A stretch of DNA of 64,000 nucleotides, from assembly GCF_029813785.1 (NCBI RefSeq), contig NZ_JARVKY010000024.1, positions 1-64,000 on the forward strand, written 5' to 3'. Positions within the stretch are counted from its first letter, which is position 1. Every line of letters begins with the position of its first letter. Made by a program: the position numbers and the translations under genes. Below the pieces are notes generated by a model. That model ran no database searches. It had not been told where the DNA came from and was given only the letters and a program-made list of their open reading frames with translations. This DNA is from Streptomyces sp. DH41 (GTDB lineage: Bacteria; Actinomycetota; Actinomycetes; Streptomycetales; Streptomycetaceae). Shown piece by piece: positions 51,016 to 60,097 of the stretch.

Positions 51016-52200
51016 TCACTTGTTGACGAAGTCCTCGCGGGCCAGCACGCCCGTGTCCGGGTGGTCGGTGAAGATCCCGTCGATGCCGGTGGCGAAGTAC
51101 GTCCGGAACGCGCCGAAGACGTAGCCGTAGGCGTCCGGGTCGCTGCCCTTGCGGAAGTCGACGGGGAGGAAGGGGTTCTCGTTGCGCATGGTGTACGGGT
51201 GCAGGATCAGGCCCGCGCGGTGTGCGTCGCGCACCAGCGTGGTCGGCTCGGTGAGCCGGCCGGACGAGTCCTTCGGGATGATCAGGTCCAGGGTCGGGCC
51301 GATGCCCTGCGCGTAGGAGGCGATCTCCTTGAGGCCCTTCGGCGTGACGAGGTCGGCCGTGGTGCGCGGGTCGCCGGTCTCGACGAAGTCCCAGGGGCGG
51401 CTGTTCGCGCCGGACAGCAGGACGGCGAGGGGGTTGCCGACGAGCCGGTTCATCCGCTGGATGCTGGTGGGTTCGAAGGACTGGATGATGACGGGCGAGT
51501 TCTTCCGGTCCTTGCCGTACTTGCGCAGCAGCCGCGCCAGGCGCTCCTCCGTACCGAGGCCCAGCCCCCGGAAGTAGGTGGGGTGCTTGAGTTCGGGGTA
51601 GATCCAGACCTGCTTGCCGCGCCTGCGTGTCTGCTCGTTCTGCCAGCGCAGCACCTCCTCGAAGGTGGGGATCTCCCAGCGGCCGTCGTAGAGGGTGTTG
51701 TGCGGGCGGTTGGCCGGGATGCGCTCGGTGGCGCGGAGGGTCTTGAGCTCGGCGAGCGTGAAGTCCTCGGTGAACCAGCCGGTGACCGAGACGCCGTCGA
51801 GCCGCTTGGTGCGCTCGCGGTCGGCGAACTCGGGGTGGTCCGCGACGTCCGTGGTGCCGCCGATCTCGGGCTCGTGCCGGCAGACGAGGTGACCGTCCTT
51901 GGTGGGGACCAGGTCACCCGCCTCGACGATGTCGGCGCCCATGTCGAGGGCCAGCTCGTAGGCGCCGAAGGTGTGCTCGGGGCGGTGGCCGCTGGCGCCG
52001 CGGTGTCCGATGACCGTCGGGACGGGCAGGCTCTTCACGCCGCCGCCGTGCCCGCCGCGTCCGCCGCCGTGCCGGGTGTCGGCGGCTCTCGCCGTACCGG
52101 ACAGGCCGATTACGGCTCCGCCCGCGCCGAGCACCGCCGCTCCGAGAAGTGCCCGCCGTCCGGTGCCGCCCGCCTGCTCGTCCGACTCCTGCGTTCCCAT
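51016..52200 (-). CDS. Secreted glycerophosphodiester phosphodiesterase
   Basis: 394 residues. Tat signal peptide (TGRRALLGAAVLGAGGA, cleavage near ARAAD). GDPD catalytic motif VIGHRGASGHRPEHTFGAYE, acidic pair in GADIVEAGDLVPTKDGHLVC and HEPEI. It should release glycerol 3-phosphate from phospholipid head groups outside the cell, typically under phosphate limitation. No PhoP box was seen upstream. Confidence 0.94.
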   Translation of the reverse strand: MGTQESDEQAGGTGRRALLGAAVLGAGGAVIGLSGTARAADTRHGGGRGGHGGGVKSLPVPTVIGHRGASGHRPEHTFGAYELALDMGADIVEAGDLVPTKDGHLVCRHEPEIGGTTDVADHPEFADRERTKRLDGVSVTGWFTEDFTLAELKTLRATERIPANRPHNTLYDGRWEIPTFEEVLRWQNEQTRRRGKQVWIYPELKHPTYFRGLGLGTEERLARLLRKYGKDRKNSPVIIQSFEPTSIQRMNRLVGNPLAVLLSGANSRPWDFVETGDPRTTADLVTPKGLKEIASYAQGIGPTLDLIIPKDSSGRLTEPTTLVRDAHRAGLILHPYTMRNENPFLPVDFRKGSDPDAYGYVFGAFRTYFATGIDGIFTDHPDTGVLAREDFVNK

Positions 52201-52388
52201 CAGGGCCCTCCTGCCGTTGACCGTCAGTGCGGGCCGATCGTAGGGGCGCGTACATGACGAGCGGGAGACCGCGACCGGAACACGCGGGTGCCCGGGGATG
52301 TCGTATGGGCGTGGAGGGGCCGGTGGGCGGGGCGGGGCAGGATGTCTGACGCGCCGTCGGCTTCACGGCGGCCGGTTGGGGTACGCGG

Positions 52389-52616
52389 TCAGTGGCCGCG
52401 TTCGTCGTGGCGGTGCCGGACGAGCCCCGTGGCCACGGAGAAGGGGTCGGCGGCACGGCTCCAGCGGCGCGCCTCGCGCAGTCCGCTGGTCGCCCGTGCT
52501 TCGATCCGTGCGGTATCCGGACCCCCGGACCAACGACGCCGGTCCCTGCGGACCAGGACGGTGACGGCGGCGGCCATGACCACACAGAGCACGGCGAGCG
52601 CGGCGAGGACGAACAC
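52389..52616 (-). CDS. Small single-pass membrane protein (75 aa)
   Basis: 75 residues: one N-terminal helix (FVLAALAVLCVVMAAAVTVL) then basic RRDRRRW and a soluble tail. GTG at 52616 has GGGTGGGA upstream. Unknown function. Confidence 0.6.
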   Translation of the reverse strand: MFVLAALAVLCVVMAAAVTVLVRRDRRRWSGGPDTARIEARATSGLREARRWSRAADPFSVATGLVRHRHDERGH

Positions 52617-52814
52617 GCGGTTCCCACCCCTGCGGACGCGACCTGCCTCACATCCTCTTGTGGGCGTTACGACGCCGCAACACCTTGCACCGCAGGTGAA
52701 CGCACGTCAACACCGGGTAAGACCCGGATGACCCGACGTGCGTGACCCCCTCGGCCGCGAGTAATGTCCTCACCTGCACAGACTCATACCGCATCCCCGA
52801 CACCGGAGGACCCG

Positions 52815-53486
52815 TTGTCCCGCTTCGCGCTCATCAAGGCAGTGCTCGGCCCGATCATGCGCCTGATGTTCCGCCCACGGGTGGAGGGCGTGGAGAACAT
52901 CCCGGGCGACGGCCCGGTGATCCTGGCCGGCAACCACCTCACCTTCATCGACTCGGTGATCATGCCCCTGACCTGCGACCGGCAGGTCTTCTTCATCGGC
53001 AAGGACGAGTACGTCACCGGCAAGGGCCCCAAGGGCCGGCTGATGGCCTGGTTCTTCACCGGCGTCGGCATGATCCCGGTCGACCGCGACGGCGGGCGGG
53101 GCGGAGTCGCGGCCCTGATGACCGGCCGCCGCGTACTGGACGAGGGCAAGGTCTTCGGCATCTACCCCGAGGGCACCCGCTCCCCCGACGGCCGTCTCTA
53201 CCGCGGCCGCACCGGCATCGCCCGGCTCACCCTGATGACCGGCGCCCCCGTCGTCCCGTTCGCCGTGATCGGCACCGACAAGCTCCAGCCGGGCGGCGCC
53301 GGCCTGCCCCGGCCGGGCAAGGTCACGGTGCGCTTCGGCGAGGCGATGGAGTTCTCGCGCTACGAGGGCATGGACCGCGACCGCTACGTCCTGCGGGCCG
53401 TGACCGACTCCGTGATGACCGAGGTCATGCGGCTGTCCGGCCAGGAGTACGTGGACATGTACGCGAGCAAGGCGAAGGCGGCGTAG
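52815..53486 (+). CDS. 1-acyl-sn-glycerol-3-phosphate acyltransferase (PlsC-like)
   Basis: 223 residues from a TTG at 52815. HX4D is NHLTFIDS, and the substrate-binding motif is FGIYPEGTRS. It adds the second acyl chain in phosphatidic acid synthesis at the membrane. The TTG start is chosen because GGAGG (52805-52809) is five bases upstream; an in-frame ATG at 52764 would add 17 residues but lies in a TAATGT that looks like the -10. A very strong bidirectional terminator follows. Confidence 0.92.
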   Translation: MSRFALIKAVLGPIMRLMFRPRVEGVENIPGDGPVILAGNHLTFIDSVIMPLTCDRQVFFIGKDEYVTGKGPKGRLMAWFFTGVGMIPVDRDGGRGGVAALMTGRRVLDEGKVFGIYPEGTRSPDGRLYRGRTGIARLTLMTGAPVVPFAVIGTDKLQPGGAGLPRPGKVTVRFGEAMEFSRYEGMDRDRYVLRAVTDSVMTEVMRLSGQEYVDMYASKAKAA

Positions 53487-53513
53487 GCCGGCGGAACGTA
53501 CGGACGCGGACGG

Positions 53514-53560
53514 ACACGAAGACGGCGGGTCGCTCGGTGAGCGACCCGCCGTCTTCGTGT
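53514..53560. terminator. Perfect 22-bp bidirectional terminator
   Basis: Arms of 22 bases pairing without mismatch around GGT, between the convergent plsC-like and MFS genes. Confidence 0.92.
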
Positions 53561-53620
53561 GCCGAACGCCGGGGTGCCGATGTGCCGGTGAGCGTGTCGC
53601 CCCCCGTACGCGCAGTACCG

Positions 53621-55153
53621 CTACGGGTGCTCCACCCCGTCCTCCAGGCGCTGGCCCCGCAGCAGGAACCAGGAGGCCACCGCGGCGGCCAGGAGGACGG
53701 CCGCGCCGACGCCCGCCGCGAGGGTCAGGCCGTCGACGAAGGCCTGGCGGGCGGCGTCCAGCAGGGCCTCGGCCGGCTGGGCCGGGAGGCCGGAGGCCGC
53801 CTCCACCGCGCCGCCCAGCGACTCGTGCGCCGCGGCCGGGGTGCCGTCCGGGCCGGTGAAGCCGCGGTAGACGCCGGTCACGATCGAGCCGAGCACGGCG
53901 ATGCCGAGGGCGGCGCCGAGTTCGTACGCCGTCTCGGAGACCGCGGAGGCGGCGCCCGCCTGCTCCTTGGGCACGCTGGAGAGGATCACGTCGGCGGTGA
54001 CGGTGAACGCGAATCCGGCGCCGACACCGACGACCAGCAGGACCCCGCCGAGCAGCGGATAGCCGGTGTTCTGGTCGATGACGGTCAGCGCGGCGAGCGC
54101 GAGACCGACGGCGGCGAGTCCGCCGGAGACCACGGCACGCACCGAGAAGCGCCGGGCCGCGCGGCCGGCGATCAGACCGGCCACCACCGCGCCGACTGCG
54201 GCGGGCAGTTCGGCCAGGCCCGCCTCGAACGGACGCCTGCCCTGCACGAGTTGCAGGTACTGGGAGAGGAAGAACACCAGCCCCGACAGGCCCAGGATGG
54301 TCAGCAGGTCGGCCAGCACCGCGCCGCTGAAACCACGGCTGCGGAACAGCCGCATGTCGAGCAGCGGTGTCGGCATGGTCAGCTGACGGCGGATGAACCC
54401 GTAGAGCGCGGCGGCGCCCAGCAGCCCCGCGGCGAGCGTGGCCCACGCGAAGCCGTGCGCGGCGGCCTCCTTGACGGCGTACACGATGCCGACCATGCCG
54501 GCCAGGGAGAGGGTGACGCTGAGCAGGTCCCACGGGCCCGGATTCGGGTTGCGCGACTCGGGCAGCAGCTTGACGCCGACGACGACCAGGACGGCCATCA
54601 CGGGCAGGTTGATCAGGAAGACCGAGCCCCACCAGAAGTGCTCCAGCAGGAATCCGCCGACGACCGGGCCGACCGCCATGCCGGCGGAGGCCGCGGCGCC
54701 CCAGATGCCGATGGCGAGGCTGCGTTCGCGCGGGTCGTGGAAGAGGTTGCGGATCAGGGCGAGGGTCGCGGGCATCAGGGTGGCGCCCGCGACGCCGAGC
54801 AGGGCCCGGGCGAGGATCATCAGCTCGGGCGTGGACGCGTAGGCGTTGAGCACGGATATGGCGCCGAACGCCGTGGCGCCGATGAGCAGGATCCGCTTGC
54901 GGCCGATGCGGTCGCCGAGGCTGCCCATGGAGACGAGCAGACCGGCGATGACGAAGGAGTAGACGTCGCCGATCCAGAGCAGCTGGGTGCCGGTGGGTGC
55001 GAGGTCCTCACTGATGTAGGGGGTCGCGAGACCGAGCACGGTCGCGTCGACGGCCACCAGCAGCACGGCCAGCACGAGGACGGACAGCGCGAGCCAGCGG
55101 CCGGGACGCTTCACCGCCTCGGTCGGACGGTCCGGCTGCAGGGTGCGGGTCAT
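53621..55153 (-). CDS. MFS drug exporter, EmrB/QacA (DHA2) type
   Basis: 510 residues with about 14 membrane helices. Motif A is GSLGDRIGRKRILL, the antiporter motif C region is GAAASAGMAVGPVVGGFL, and an early Asp lies in helix 1 (VLLVAVDATVLGLA). It should pump a drug or metabolite outwards using the proton gradient. ATG at 55153 overlaps the TetR stop by four bases, so regulator and pump are coupled. Confidence 0.93.
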   Translation of the reverse strand: MTRTLQPDRPTEAVKRPGRWLALSVLVLAVLLVAVDATVLGLATPYISEDLAPTGTQLLWIGDVYSFVIAGLLVSMGSLGDRIGRKRILLIGATAFGAISVLNAYASTPELMILARALLGVAGATLMPATLALIRNLFHDPRERSLAIGIWGAAASAGMAVGPVVGGFLLEHFWWGSVFLINLPVMAVLVVVGVKLLPESRNPNPGPWDLLSVTLSLAGMVGIVYAVKEAAAHGFAWATLAAGLLGAAALYGFIRRQLTMPTPLLDMRLFRSRGFSGAVLADLLTILGLSGLVFFLSQYLQLVQGRRPFEAGLAELPAAVGAVVAGLIAGRAARRFSVRAVVSGGLAAVGLALAALTVIDQNTGYPLLGGVLLVVGVGAGFAFTVTADVILSSVPKEQAGAASAVSETAYELGAALGIAVLGSIVTGVYRGFTGPDGTPAAAHESLGGAVEAASGLPAQPAEALLDAARQAFVDGLTLAAGVGAAVLLAAAVASWFLLRGQRLEDGVEHP

Positions 55154-55701
55154 GGTTTCTCTCTTCGGACAGCGCCGCCGAGCAGCAGCTCGACGACCAT
55201 GTGGGACATGTCGTTGCGGGCCACGCGGCCCTCGGTCACCGCCCAGGCGCCGGAGGCCAGCAGGCCGTAGAGCGCCTCGGTGAGCCAGGCCGGGGTGAGG
55301 TCGATGCGGAACTCGCCGCTCTCCTGGCCACGGCGGAAGACCGCGGCCAGCCGGGCGTCGATGCGGGCCCAGCCCTCGTTCTGCTCCTCGCCCTCGAACA
55401 GCTGGTTCTCGGTGTAGAGGAAGGCGAGCAGACCGGCGGCGGACTCGATCTCGCGCACGAGCCGGCGCACCGCGTCGGTCGCCGGCCCGTCGTCCAGACG
55501 GGCCGCGTCGAGGGCGGCCTCGCACTCGGCGATACCGAGCGACTCCAGCGCCCGGACGAGGGCGTCACGTCCGGCGAAGTGCCGGTGCAGCGTGGCCCGG
55601 CTCAGCCCGGCAGCCCTGGCGACCTCGTCCATGGTCGCGGTGGCCCTGCGGGTCAGCAGGGCCGCGGCGCTGCGCAGCACCTGGTCTCGATCAACAGCCA
55701 T
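55150..55701 (-). CDS. TetR-family repressor of MFS exporter
   Basis: 183 residues; helix-turn-helix MDEVARAAGLSRATLHRHFAGRDALVRAL, ligand domain after it. First of the two-gene unit, so autoregulation with the pump is likely. ATG at 55701. A perfect inverted repeat 18 bases upstream (55720-55739) is the probable operator. Confidence 0.92.
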   Translation of the reverse strand: MAVDRDQVLRSAAALLTRRATATMDEVARAAGLSRATLHRHFAGRDALVRALESLGIAECEAALDAARLDDGPATDAVRRLVREIESAAGLLAFLYTENQLFEGEEQNEGWARIDARLAAVFRRGQESGEFRIDLTPAWLTEALYGLLASGAWAVTEGRVARNDMSHMVVELLLGGAVRREKP

Positions 55702-55719
55702 GAGACAACGATAACCCAC

Positions 55720-55739
55720 GTGAGATATCTTCGTCTCAC
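55720..55739. promoter_or_regulatory. Probable TetR operator
   Basis: GTGAGA-n8-TCTCAC, a 20-base palindrome upstream of the tetR-MFS pair; outer TGAGAC/GTCTCA arms at 55700-55737 also pair. Confidence 0.6.
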
Positions 55740-55831
55740 CCGGGATGTGCGTGACTCACCTCTCATCTCTCGGGGTCAGTCACGGTGGGTGGGCGGGGGC
55801 CGCCTGCTCGGCAGCGCCCTTCGGTGAAGGC

Positions 55832-56803
55832 TCAGTGCCAGGGCAGCTGCCCGCGCCGCTCCCAGTAGGCGCGCGGTTCCTCGACGAGTGCGCCGAGGCG
55901 GGCCACCTGGTCGTCGTCGAGGTCGACGACCGCGGCGTGCAGGTTCGAGCCGAGCTGGTTCACGGTCGCGGCGCCGGAGAGGACGACACCGGCCCAGGGC
56001 TGCCGCAGGACCATCGCGAGAGCGACCGCGTCGCAGCCCAGGGCCGTCTCCTCCGCGACGGCCTTGAGGGCGCCGGGCGCGTGGGGTTCCGCGAGGCGGC
56101 CGTTGGCCATGCCCTCCTTGACGATCACGGTGAGTCCGGCCTCGTGCGCCTCGGCCAGCGCGGGCCCGGCGGAGATGTCCAGCACGTTGTACGTCGACTG
56201 CACGGTGCGGAAAAGGGGCTCGCCGTCGACGGTCACCGCGAGCGCGGCACGGATGGCGTCGGCCTGGGCGGGGCCGCTGGTGGAGAAGCCGACGGTGACA
56301 CCCCGCGCGACGGCCTCGGCCAGCTTCGCGTGCAGTTCCTTGTCGGTGAGCGCCGGGCTGTCGGGGGTCAGGGAGTGGATCTGGTAGAGGTCGAGCCGGT
56401 CGCCGAGCAGGGCGTCGGTCTCCTCACGCTGGCGCTCGTACGTCGCGGCGCCGTGGTCCTTGACCTCGTGCCGCTCGGCGTCGGCCGACCAGTCGGCCGT
56501 GTAGGTGTAGCCCCACTTGCTGCCGACGACCACGTCGTCGGCGTCGGGGCGCTCCCGGAGCCAGTCGGCCAGGAACTCCTCCGAGCGCCCGTAGGAGCGG
56601 GCCGCGTCGAAGTACCGGACACCCTGCGCGTAGGCGGCGTCGAGGAGGTCGTGGGTGCGCTCGCGCATCGCCTCGACGCCGCGGTCGGCCGGCAGGTCCC
56701 GGTCACGGCCGAGGTTGATGTAGCCGGGGCGGCCGACGGCGGCGAGTCCCAGGCCGATGTGGCAGGTGGGGGTGGTCGCCGCGGCCAGGCGGGCGAAGGG
56801 CAT
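55832..56803 (-). CDS. Aldo/keto reductase
   Basis: 323 residues, (beta/alpha)8 NADPH oxidoreductase. Catalytic tetrad visible: YFDAARSYGRSEEFL (Asp, Tyr), VVGSKWGYTY (Lys) and YQIHSLTPDS (His). Substrate unknown, perhaps small carbonyls. ATG at 56803. Not close enough to the TetR gene to be one operon with certainty. Confidence 0.9.
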   Translation of the reverse strand: MPFARLAAATTPTCHIGLGLAAVGRPGYINLGRDRDLPADRGVEAMRERTHDLLDAAYAQGVRYFDAARSYGRSEEFLADWLRERPDADDVVVGSKWGYTYTADWSADAERHEVKDHGAATYERQREETDALLGDRLDLYQIHSLTPDSPALTDKELHAKLAEAVARGVTVGFSTSGPAQADAIRAALAVTVDGEPLFRTVQSTYNVLDISAGPALAEAHEAGLTVIVKEGMANGRLAEPHAPGALKAVAEETALGCDAVALAMVLRQPWAGVVLSGAATVNQLGSNLHAAVVDLDDDQVARLGALVEEPRAYWERRGQLPWH

Positions 56804-57030
56804 CGCGGGCTCCGTTCGGTCGGGTGCTGAAGCCGGGGCCCGTCCGGCGGACAGGCCCCGGCGACCAACGTAACCGCGATGCCCCGCCGGCACACCGGCT
56901 GCCGGGGGTGTCGTTCGGATCGGGCCGGCTGCGGGAAACGGCACCTCGCGGTCGGAGCCGAGCGGGGTCCGGTGCGTGCGGCCGTGAGGCGGAGAAGGGC
57001 GGACAGGACGGAGCGATCCGAACGGCACCC

Positions 57031-57085
57031 CCTGGCTCCTGCCTGGTTCCCGCCTGGTTCCTGCCTGGTTCCCGCCTAGTTCCTG
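57031..57085. repeat. 11-base minisatellite at argH 3' end
   Basis: Five units of CCTGG(C/T)TCC(T/C)G. The argH stop (57076-57078) is inside unit 5. Similar in sequence to the 10-base array at 25845-25919. Confidence 0.9.
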
Positions 57086-58503
57086 GCGCCCGCCCACGCG
57101 TGCTGGCCGGCCACGTCCGCCTTCACCTCGGCGAGCTGGACGGCGACCGCGCTGGGCGCCGTACCGCCCCGGCCATCACGGGAGGCGAGGGCGCCGGGGA
57201 CGTTGAGGACGGAGCGGACCTCGGGGGTGAGGTGGGCGGAGATCTTCGCGAACTGCTCGTCGGTGAGCTCGTCCAGCTCCTTGCCCTCGGCCTCGGCGGC
57301 CTTCACGCACTCGCCGGCCACCTCGTGGGCGACGCGGAACGGCACGCCCTGCCTGACCAGCCACTCGGCGATGTCGGTGGCGAGCGAGAACCCGGCCGGG
57401 GCCAGCTCCTCCATGCGCTCGCGGTGCACGGTGAGGGTGGCCATCATGCCGGTGAAGGCGGGGAGCAGGATCTCCAGCTGGTCGATGGAGTCGAAGACCG
57501 GCTCCTTGTCCTCCTGGAGGTCGCGGTTGTACGCGAGCGGGAGCGCCTTGAGGGTGGCCATCAGGCCGGTGAGGTTGCCGATGAGGCGGCCGGACTTGCC
57601 GCGGGCCAGCTCGGCGATGTCCGGGTTCTTCTTCTGCGGCATGATCGACGAGCCGGTGGAGAAGGCGTCGTGCAGCGTGACGAAGGAGAACTCCTTCGTG
57701 TTCCAGATGATGATCTCCTCGGCGATCCGGGAGACGTTGACGCCGATCATCGCGGTGATGAAGGCGAACTCGGCGACGAAGTCGCGCGAGGCCGTCCCGT
57801 CGATGGAGTTGCCGGCGCTGCCGTGCTCGAAGCCGAGGTCGCGGGCGACCGCCTCCGGGTCCAGGCCGAGGCTGCTGCCCGCGAGCGCTCCGGAACCGTA
57901 CGGCGACACGGCCGTGCGCTCGTCCCACTGGCGCAGCCGCTCCGCGTCCCGGGACAGCGCCTGGACGTGGGCGAGGACGTGGTGGGCGAAGAGCACCGGC
58001 TGGGCGTGCTGGAGGTGGGTGCGGCCGGGCATCGCCACGTCCGGGTGGGCCTCGGCGAGGCCGATCAGCGCGTCCTGGAGGTCGGCGATCAGACCGCCGA
58101 CGGTCCGGGCGTGGTCGCGCAGGTACATGCGGAAGAGGGTCGCCACCTGGTCGTTGCGGGAGCGCCCGGCGCGCAGTTTGCCGCCGAGGTCGGGACCGAG
58201 CCGTTCCAGCAGTCCGCGCTCCAGGGCGGTGTGGACGTCCTCGTCGGCGATGGTGCCGACGAAGGAGCCGTCGGCGACGTCCGCTTCGAGCCGGTCGAGG
58301 CCGGCGGTCATCCGGGTCAGCTCGTCCTCGGTGAGCAGCCCCGCCGCGTGCAGCACGCGCGCGTGGGCGCGCGAGCCGGCGATGTCGTAGGGCGCGAGGC
58401 GCCAGTCGAAGTGGACGGACGCGGACAGCTTCGCCAGGGCCTCGGCGGGGCCGTCGGCGAAACGGCCGCCCCAGAGCCGGACGTCACCGCTGTTGCTGCT
58501 CAC
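57076..58503 (-). CDS. argH: Argininosuccinate lyase
   Basis: 475 residues, fumarase/aspartase superfamily. Signature GSSIMPQKKNPD, plus AGRSRNDQVATLFRMYLRDH. It splits argininosuccinate into arginine and fumarate in the last step of arginine synthesis. ATG at 58503. Upstream promoter overlaps two ARG-box-like sites (58563-58598), in line with ArgR control; argR itself is at 63.3 kb. The stop lies in a minisatellite. Confidence 0.97.
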   Translation of the reverse strand: MSSNSGDVRLWGGRFADGPAEALAKLSASVHFDWRLAPYDIAGSRAHARVLHAAGLLTEDELTRMTAGLDRLEADVADGSFVGTIADEDVHTALERGLLERLGPDLGGKLRAGRSRNDQVATLFRMYLRDHARTVGGLIADLQDALIGLAEAHPDVAMPGRTHLQHAQPVLFAHHVLAHVQALSRDAERLRQWDERTAVSPYGSGALAGSSLGLDPEAVARDLGFEHGSAGNSIDGTASRDFVAEFAFITAMIGVNVSRIAEEIIIWNTKEFSFVTLHDAFSTGSSIMPQKKNPDIAELARGKSGRLIGNLTGLMATLKALPLAYNRDLQEDKEPVFDSIDQLEILLPAFTGMMATLTVHRERMEELAPAGFSLATDIAEWLVRQGVPFRVAHEVAGECVKAAEAEGKELDELTDEQFAKISAHLTPEVRSVLNVPGALASRDGRGGTAPSAVAVQLAEVKADVAGQHAWAGARN

Positions 58504-58562
58504 TTGGGTCGCTCCTCAGGGCCGTTGATGTGCCACCGCCTCCGCACGGTACATCCGGCGGC

Positions 58563-58598
58563 ATGCATGAGTATGCAGGCCAATGCATGATTCGTCAA
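58563..58598 (-). promoter_or_regulatory. argH promoter with two ARG-box-like sites
   Basis: -35 TTGACG (58593-58598) and -10 CATACT (58570-58575) with a 17-base spacer on minus. ARG-like site 1, TGCAT-n4-ATGCA (58564-58577), covers the -10; a weaker site 2 (58583-58597, AATGCATGA) covers the -35. The two sites are 20 bases apart, two helical turns, so bound ArgR would block polymerase. Confidence 0.75.
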
Positions 58599-58695
58599 TC
58601 TGGCGGGCCGGTCGAGCCGCGGAGCCGCGTCCGCATGGCGGGACCACCGGCAATTCCTCGGACAGGCGAACGACCAGCGCACATAATCGTTAGTC

Positions 58696-59283
58696 ATGGG
58701 AAAGACTTATGAGCGCATAGACGGCAGACTTCGCACGTTCATCGAGGCGCAGCCCCTCTTCTTCACCGCCACCGCCCCCTTGGCCGGTGACGGCACGGTC
58801 AACCTGTCCCCCAAGGGCCTCACGGGCAGCTTCGCGGTGCTCGACGAACGCACCGTGGCCTTCCTCGACTTCGCCGGCTCCACCGCCGAGACCATCGCCC
58901 ACCTGCGGGAAAACGGGCGGATCACCCTCATGTGGTGCGCCTTCCAGGGTCCGCCGAACATCGTCCGGGTGCACGGCCGCGGCGAGCCCGTCTTCCGCGA
59001 CGACCCCCGCTTCCCGGAGCTCCTCACCCGCTTCCCGGACATCGACACCACCCGGCACGGACTGCGCGCGATCATCGTCGTGACCGCCGAACTCATCCGC
59101 GACACCTGCGGCTACGCCGTCCCCTTCATGGCGTACGAATCGGAGCGGGACCTGCACGGCAAGCGGTTCGCGCGCGAGGACGACGCCTCGCTCAACGAGT
59201 ACTTCACCAAGAAGGACCACGTGGCGACGAGCCTGGACGGCCTTCCCGGGCTGCCGTTGCCGCTGCCCCCGTCTACCGTCTGA
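58696..59283 (+). CDS. Pyridoxamine 5'-phosphate oxidase-like flavoprotein
   Basis: 195 residues of the FMN-binding split-barrel type: PLFFTATAPLAGDGTVNLSP, FLDFAGSTAETIAHL and VRVHGRGEPVFRD. It lacks the full PNPOx active site, so a general flavin/F420-type reductase is likely. The ATG at 58696 has CATAAT eight bases before it and no Shine-Dalgarno: probably leaderless. Confidence 0.85.
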   Translation: MGKTYERIDGRLRTFIEAQPLFFTATAPLAGDGTVNLSPKGLTGSFAVLDERTVAFLDFAGSTAETIAHLRENGRITLMWCAFQGPPNIVRVHGRGEPVFRDDPRFPELLTRFPDIDTTRHGLRAIIVVTAELIRDTCGYAVPFMAYESERDLHGKRFAREDDASLNEYFTKKDHVATSLDGLPGLPLPLPPSTV

Positions 59284-59286
59284 CCC

Positions 59287-60000
59287 ATGCGCCCCGGTGT
59301 CGTCGCCGTCCTCGTCTCCGCGTCCCTCCTCGTGCTCGGCGCCGCGCCCGCCGGCGGGCCCGTCCCCCGGCCGTTGCCGGCCCGGATGGCGGACACCGGC
59401 GGCGGCACCCAGCTGATCACCGCGGTCGCGCCGGAGACCGGCTCGACCGAGGGCCGGGTCACCTGGTGGGACCGCGGGGACGACGGCGGGCGATGGGTGG
59501 AGGCCGGTTCCGCGCCCGCCCGCTTCGGGGCCGGCGGGCTGGCCGACGGGGCGACGCGCGAACAGGGCACGAACACCACCCCGACCGGGCTGTACGACCT
59601 GCCGTACGCCTTCGGCATCCGCGCGGCGCCGCCCGGGACGAAGTACCGGTACCGCCCGGTGCGCCAGGACTCCTGGTGGTGCCAGGACAACGCCTCCCGC
59701 TCCTACAACCGCTGGACCGAACCACGCCCCGCCGACTGCCGCGCGACCGAGGCCGAGCACCTGATCACGTACACGGCGCAGTACGCGCACGCCCTGGTCG
59801 TCGGCTTCAACTACCACCGTCCGGTGCGCGGACGCGGCGCGGGCATCTTCCTGCACGTCGACGGGCGCGGGGCGACCGCCGGTTGCGTGTCGGTAGCGGC
59901 ACAGGCCATGCGGCGCATCCTGCGGTGGGCGGACCCGGCGGCCCGGCCGCACCTGGCGATCGGCACCTCGGGCGGGGCGACGGCGATCACCCGCTACTGA
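59287..60000 (+). CDS. Secreted L,D-transpeptidase-like (YkuD) protein
   Basis: 237 residues with a signal peptide (VVAVLVSASLLVLGAAPAGG). The catalytic region FLHVDGRGATAGCVSV fits the YkuD HxG...(S/T)xGC pattern with Cys as nucleophile (TAGC in place of SHGC). It may form 3-3 cross-links in peptidoglycan or attach proteins. Three bases after the preceding gene's stop, so co-transcribed. Confidence 0.85.
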   Translation: MRPGVVAVLVSASLLVLGAAPAGGPVPRPLPARMADTGGGTQLITAVAPETGSTEGRVTWWDRGDDGGRWVEAGSAPARFGAGGLADGATREQGTNTTPTGLYDLPYAFGIRAAPPGTKYRYRPVRQDSWWCQDNASRSYNRWTEPRPADCRATEAEHLITYTAQYAHALVVGFNYHRPVRGRGAGIFLHVDGRGATAGCVSVAAQAMRRILRWADPAARPHLAIGTSGGATAITRY

Positions 60001-60097
60001 GCGCCCGGACGGGAGTGACGAGTACGGTGCCGGGCTGAACGCCCGGGTGGTGCGGCGCGTATCTGTGGGCCAAGGGCCGAGTCCCCACGGAGGAACC

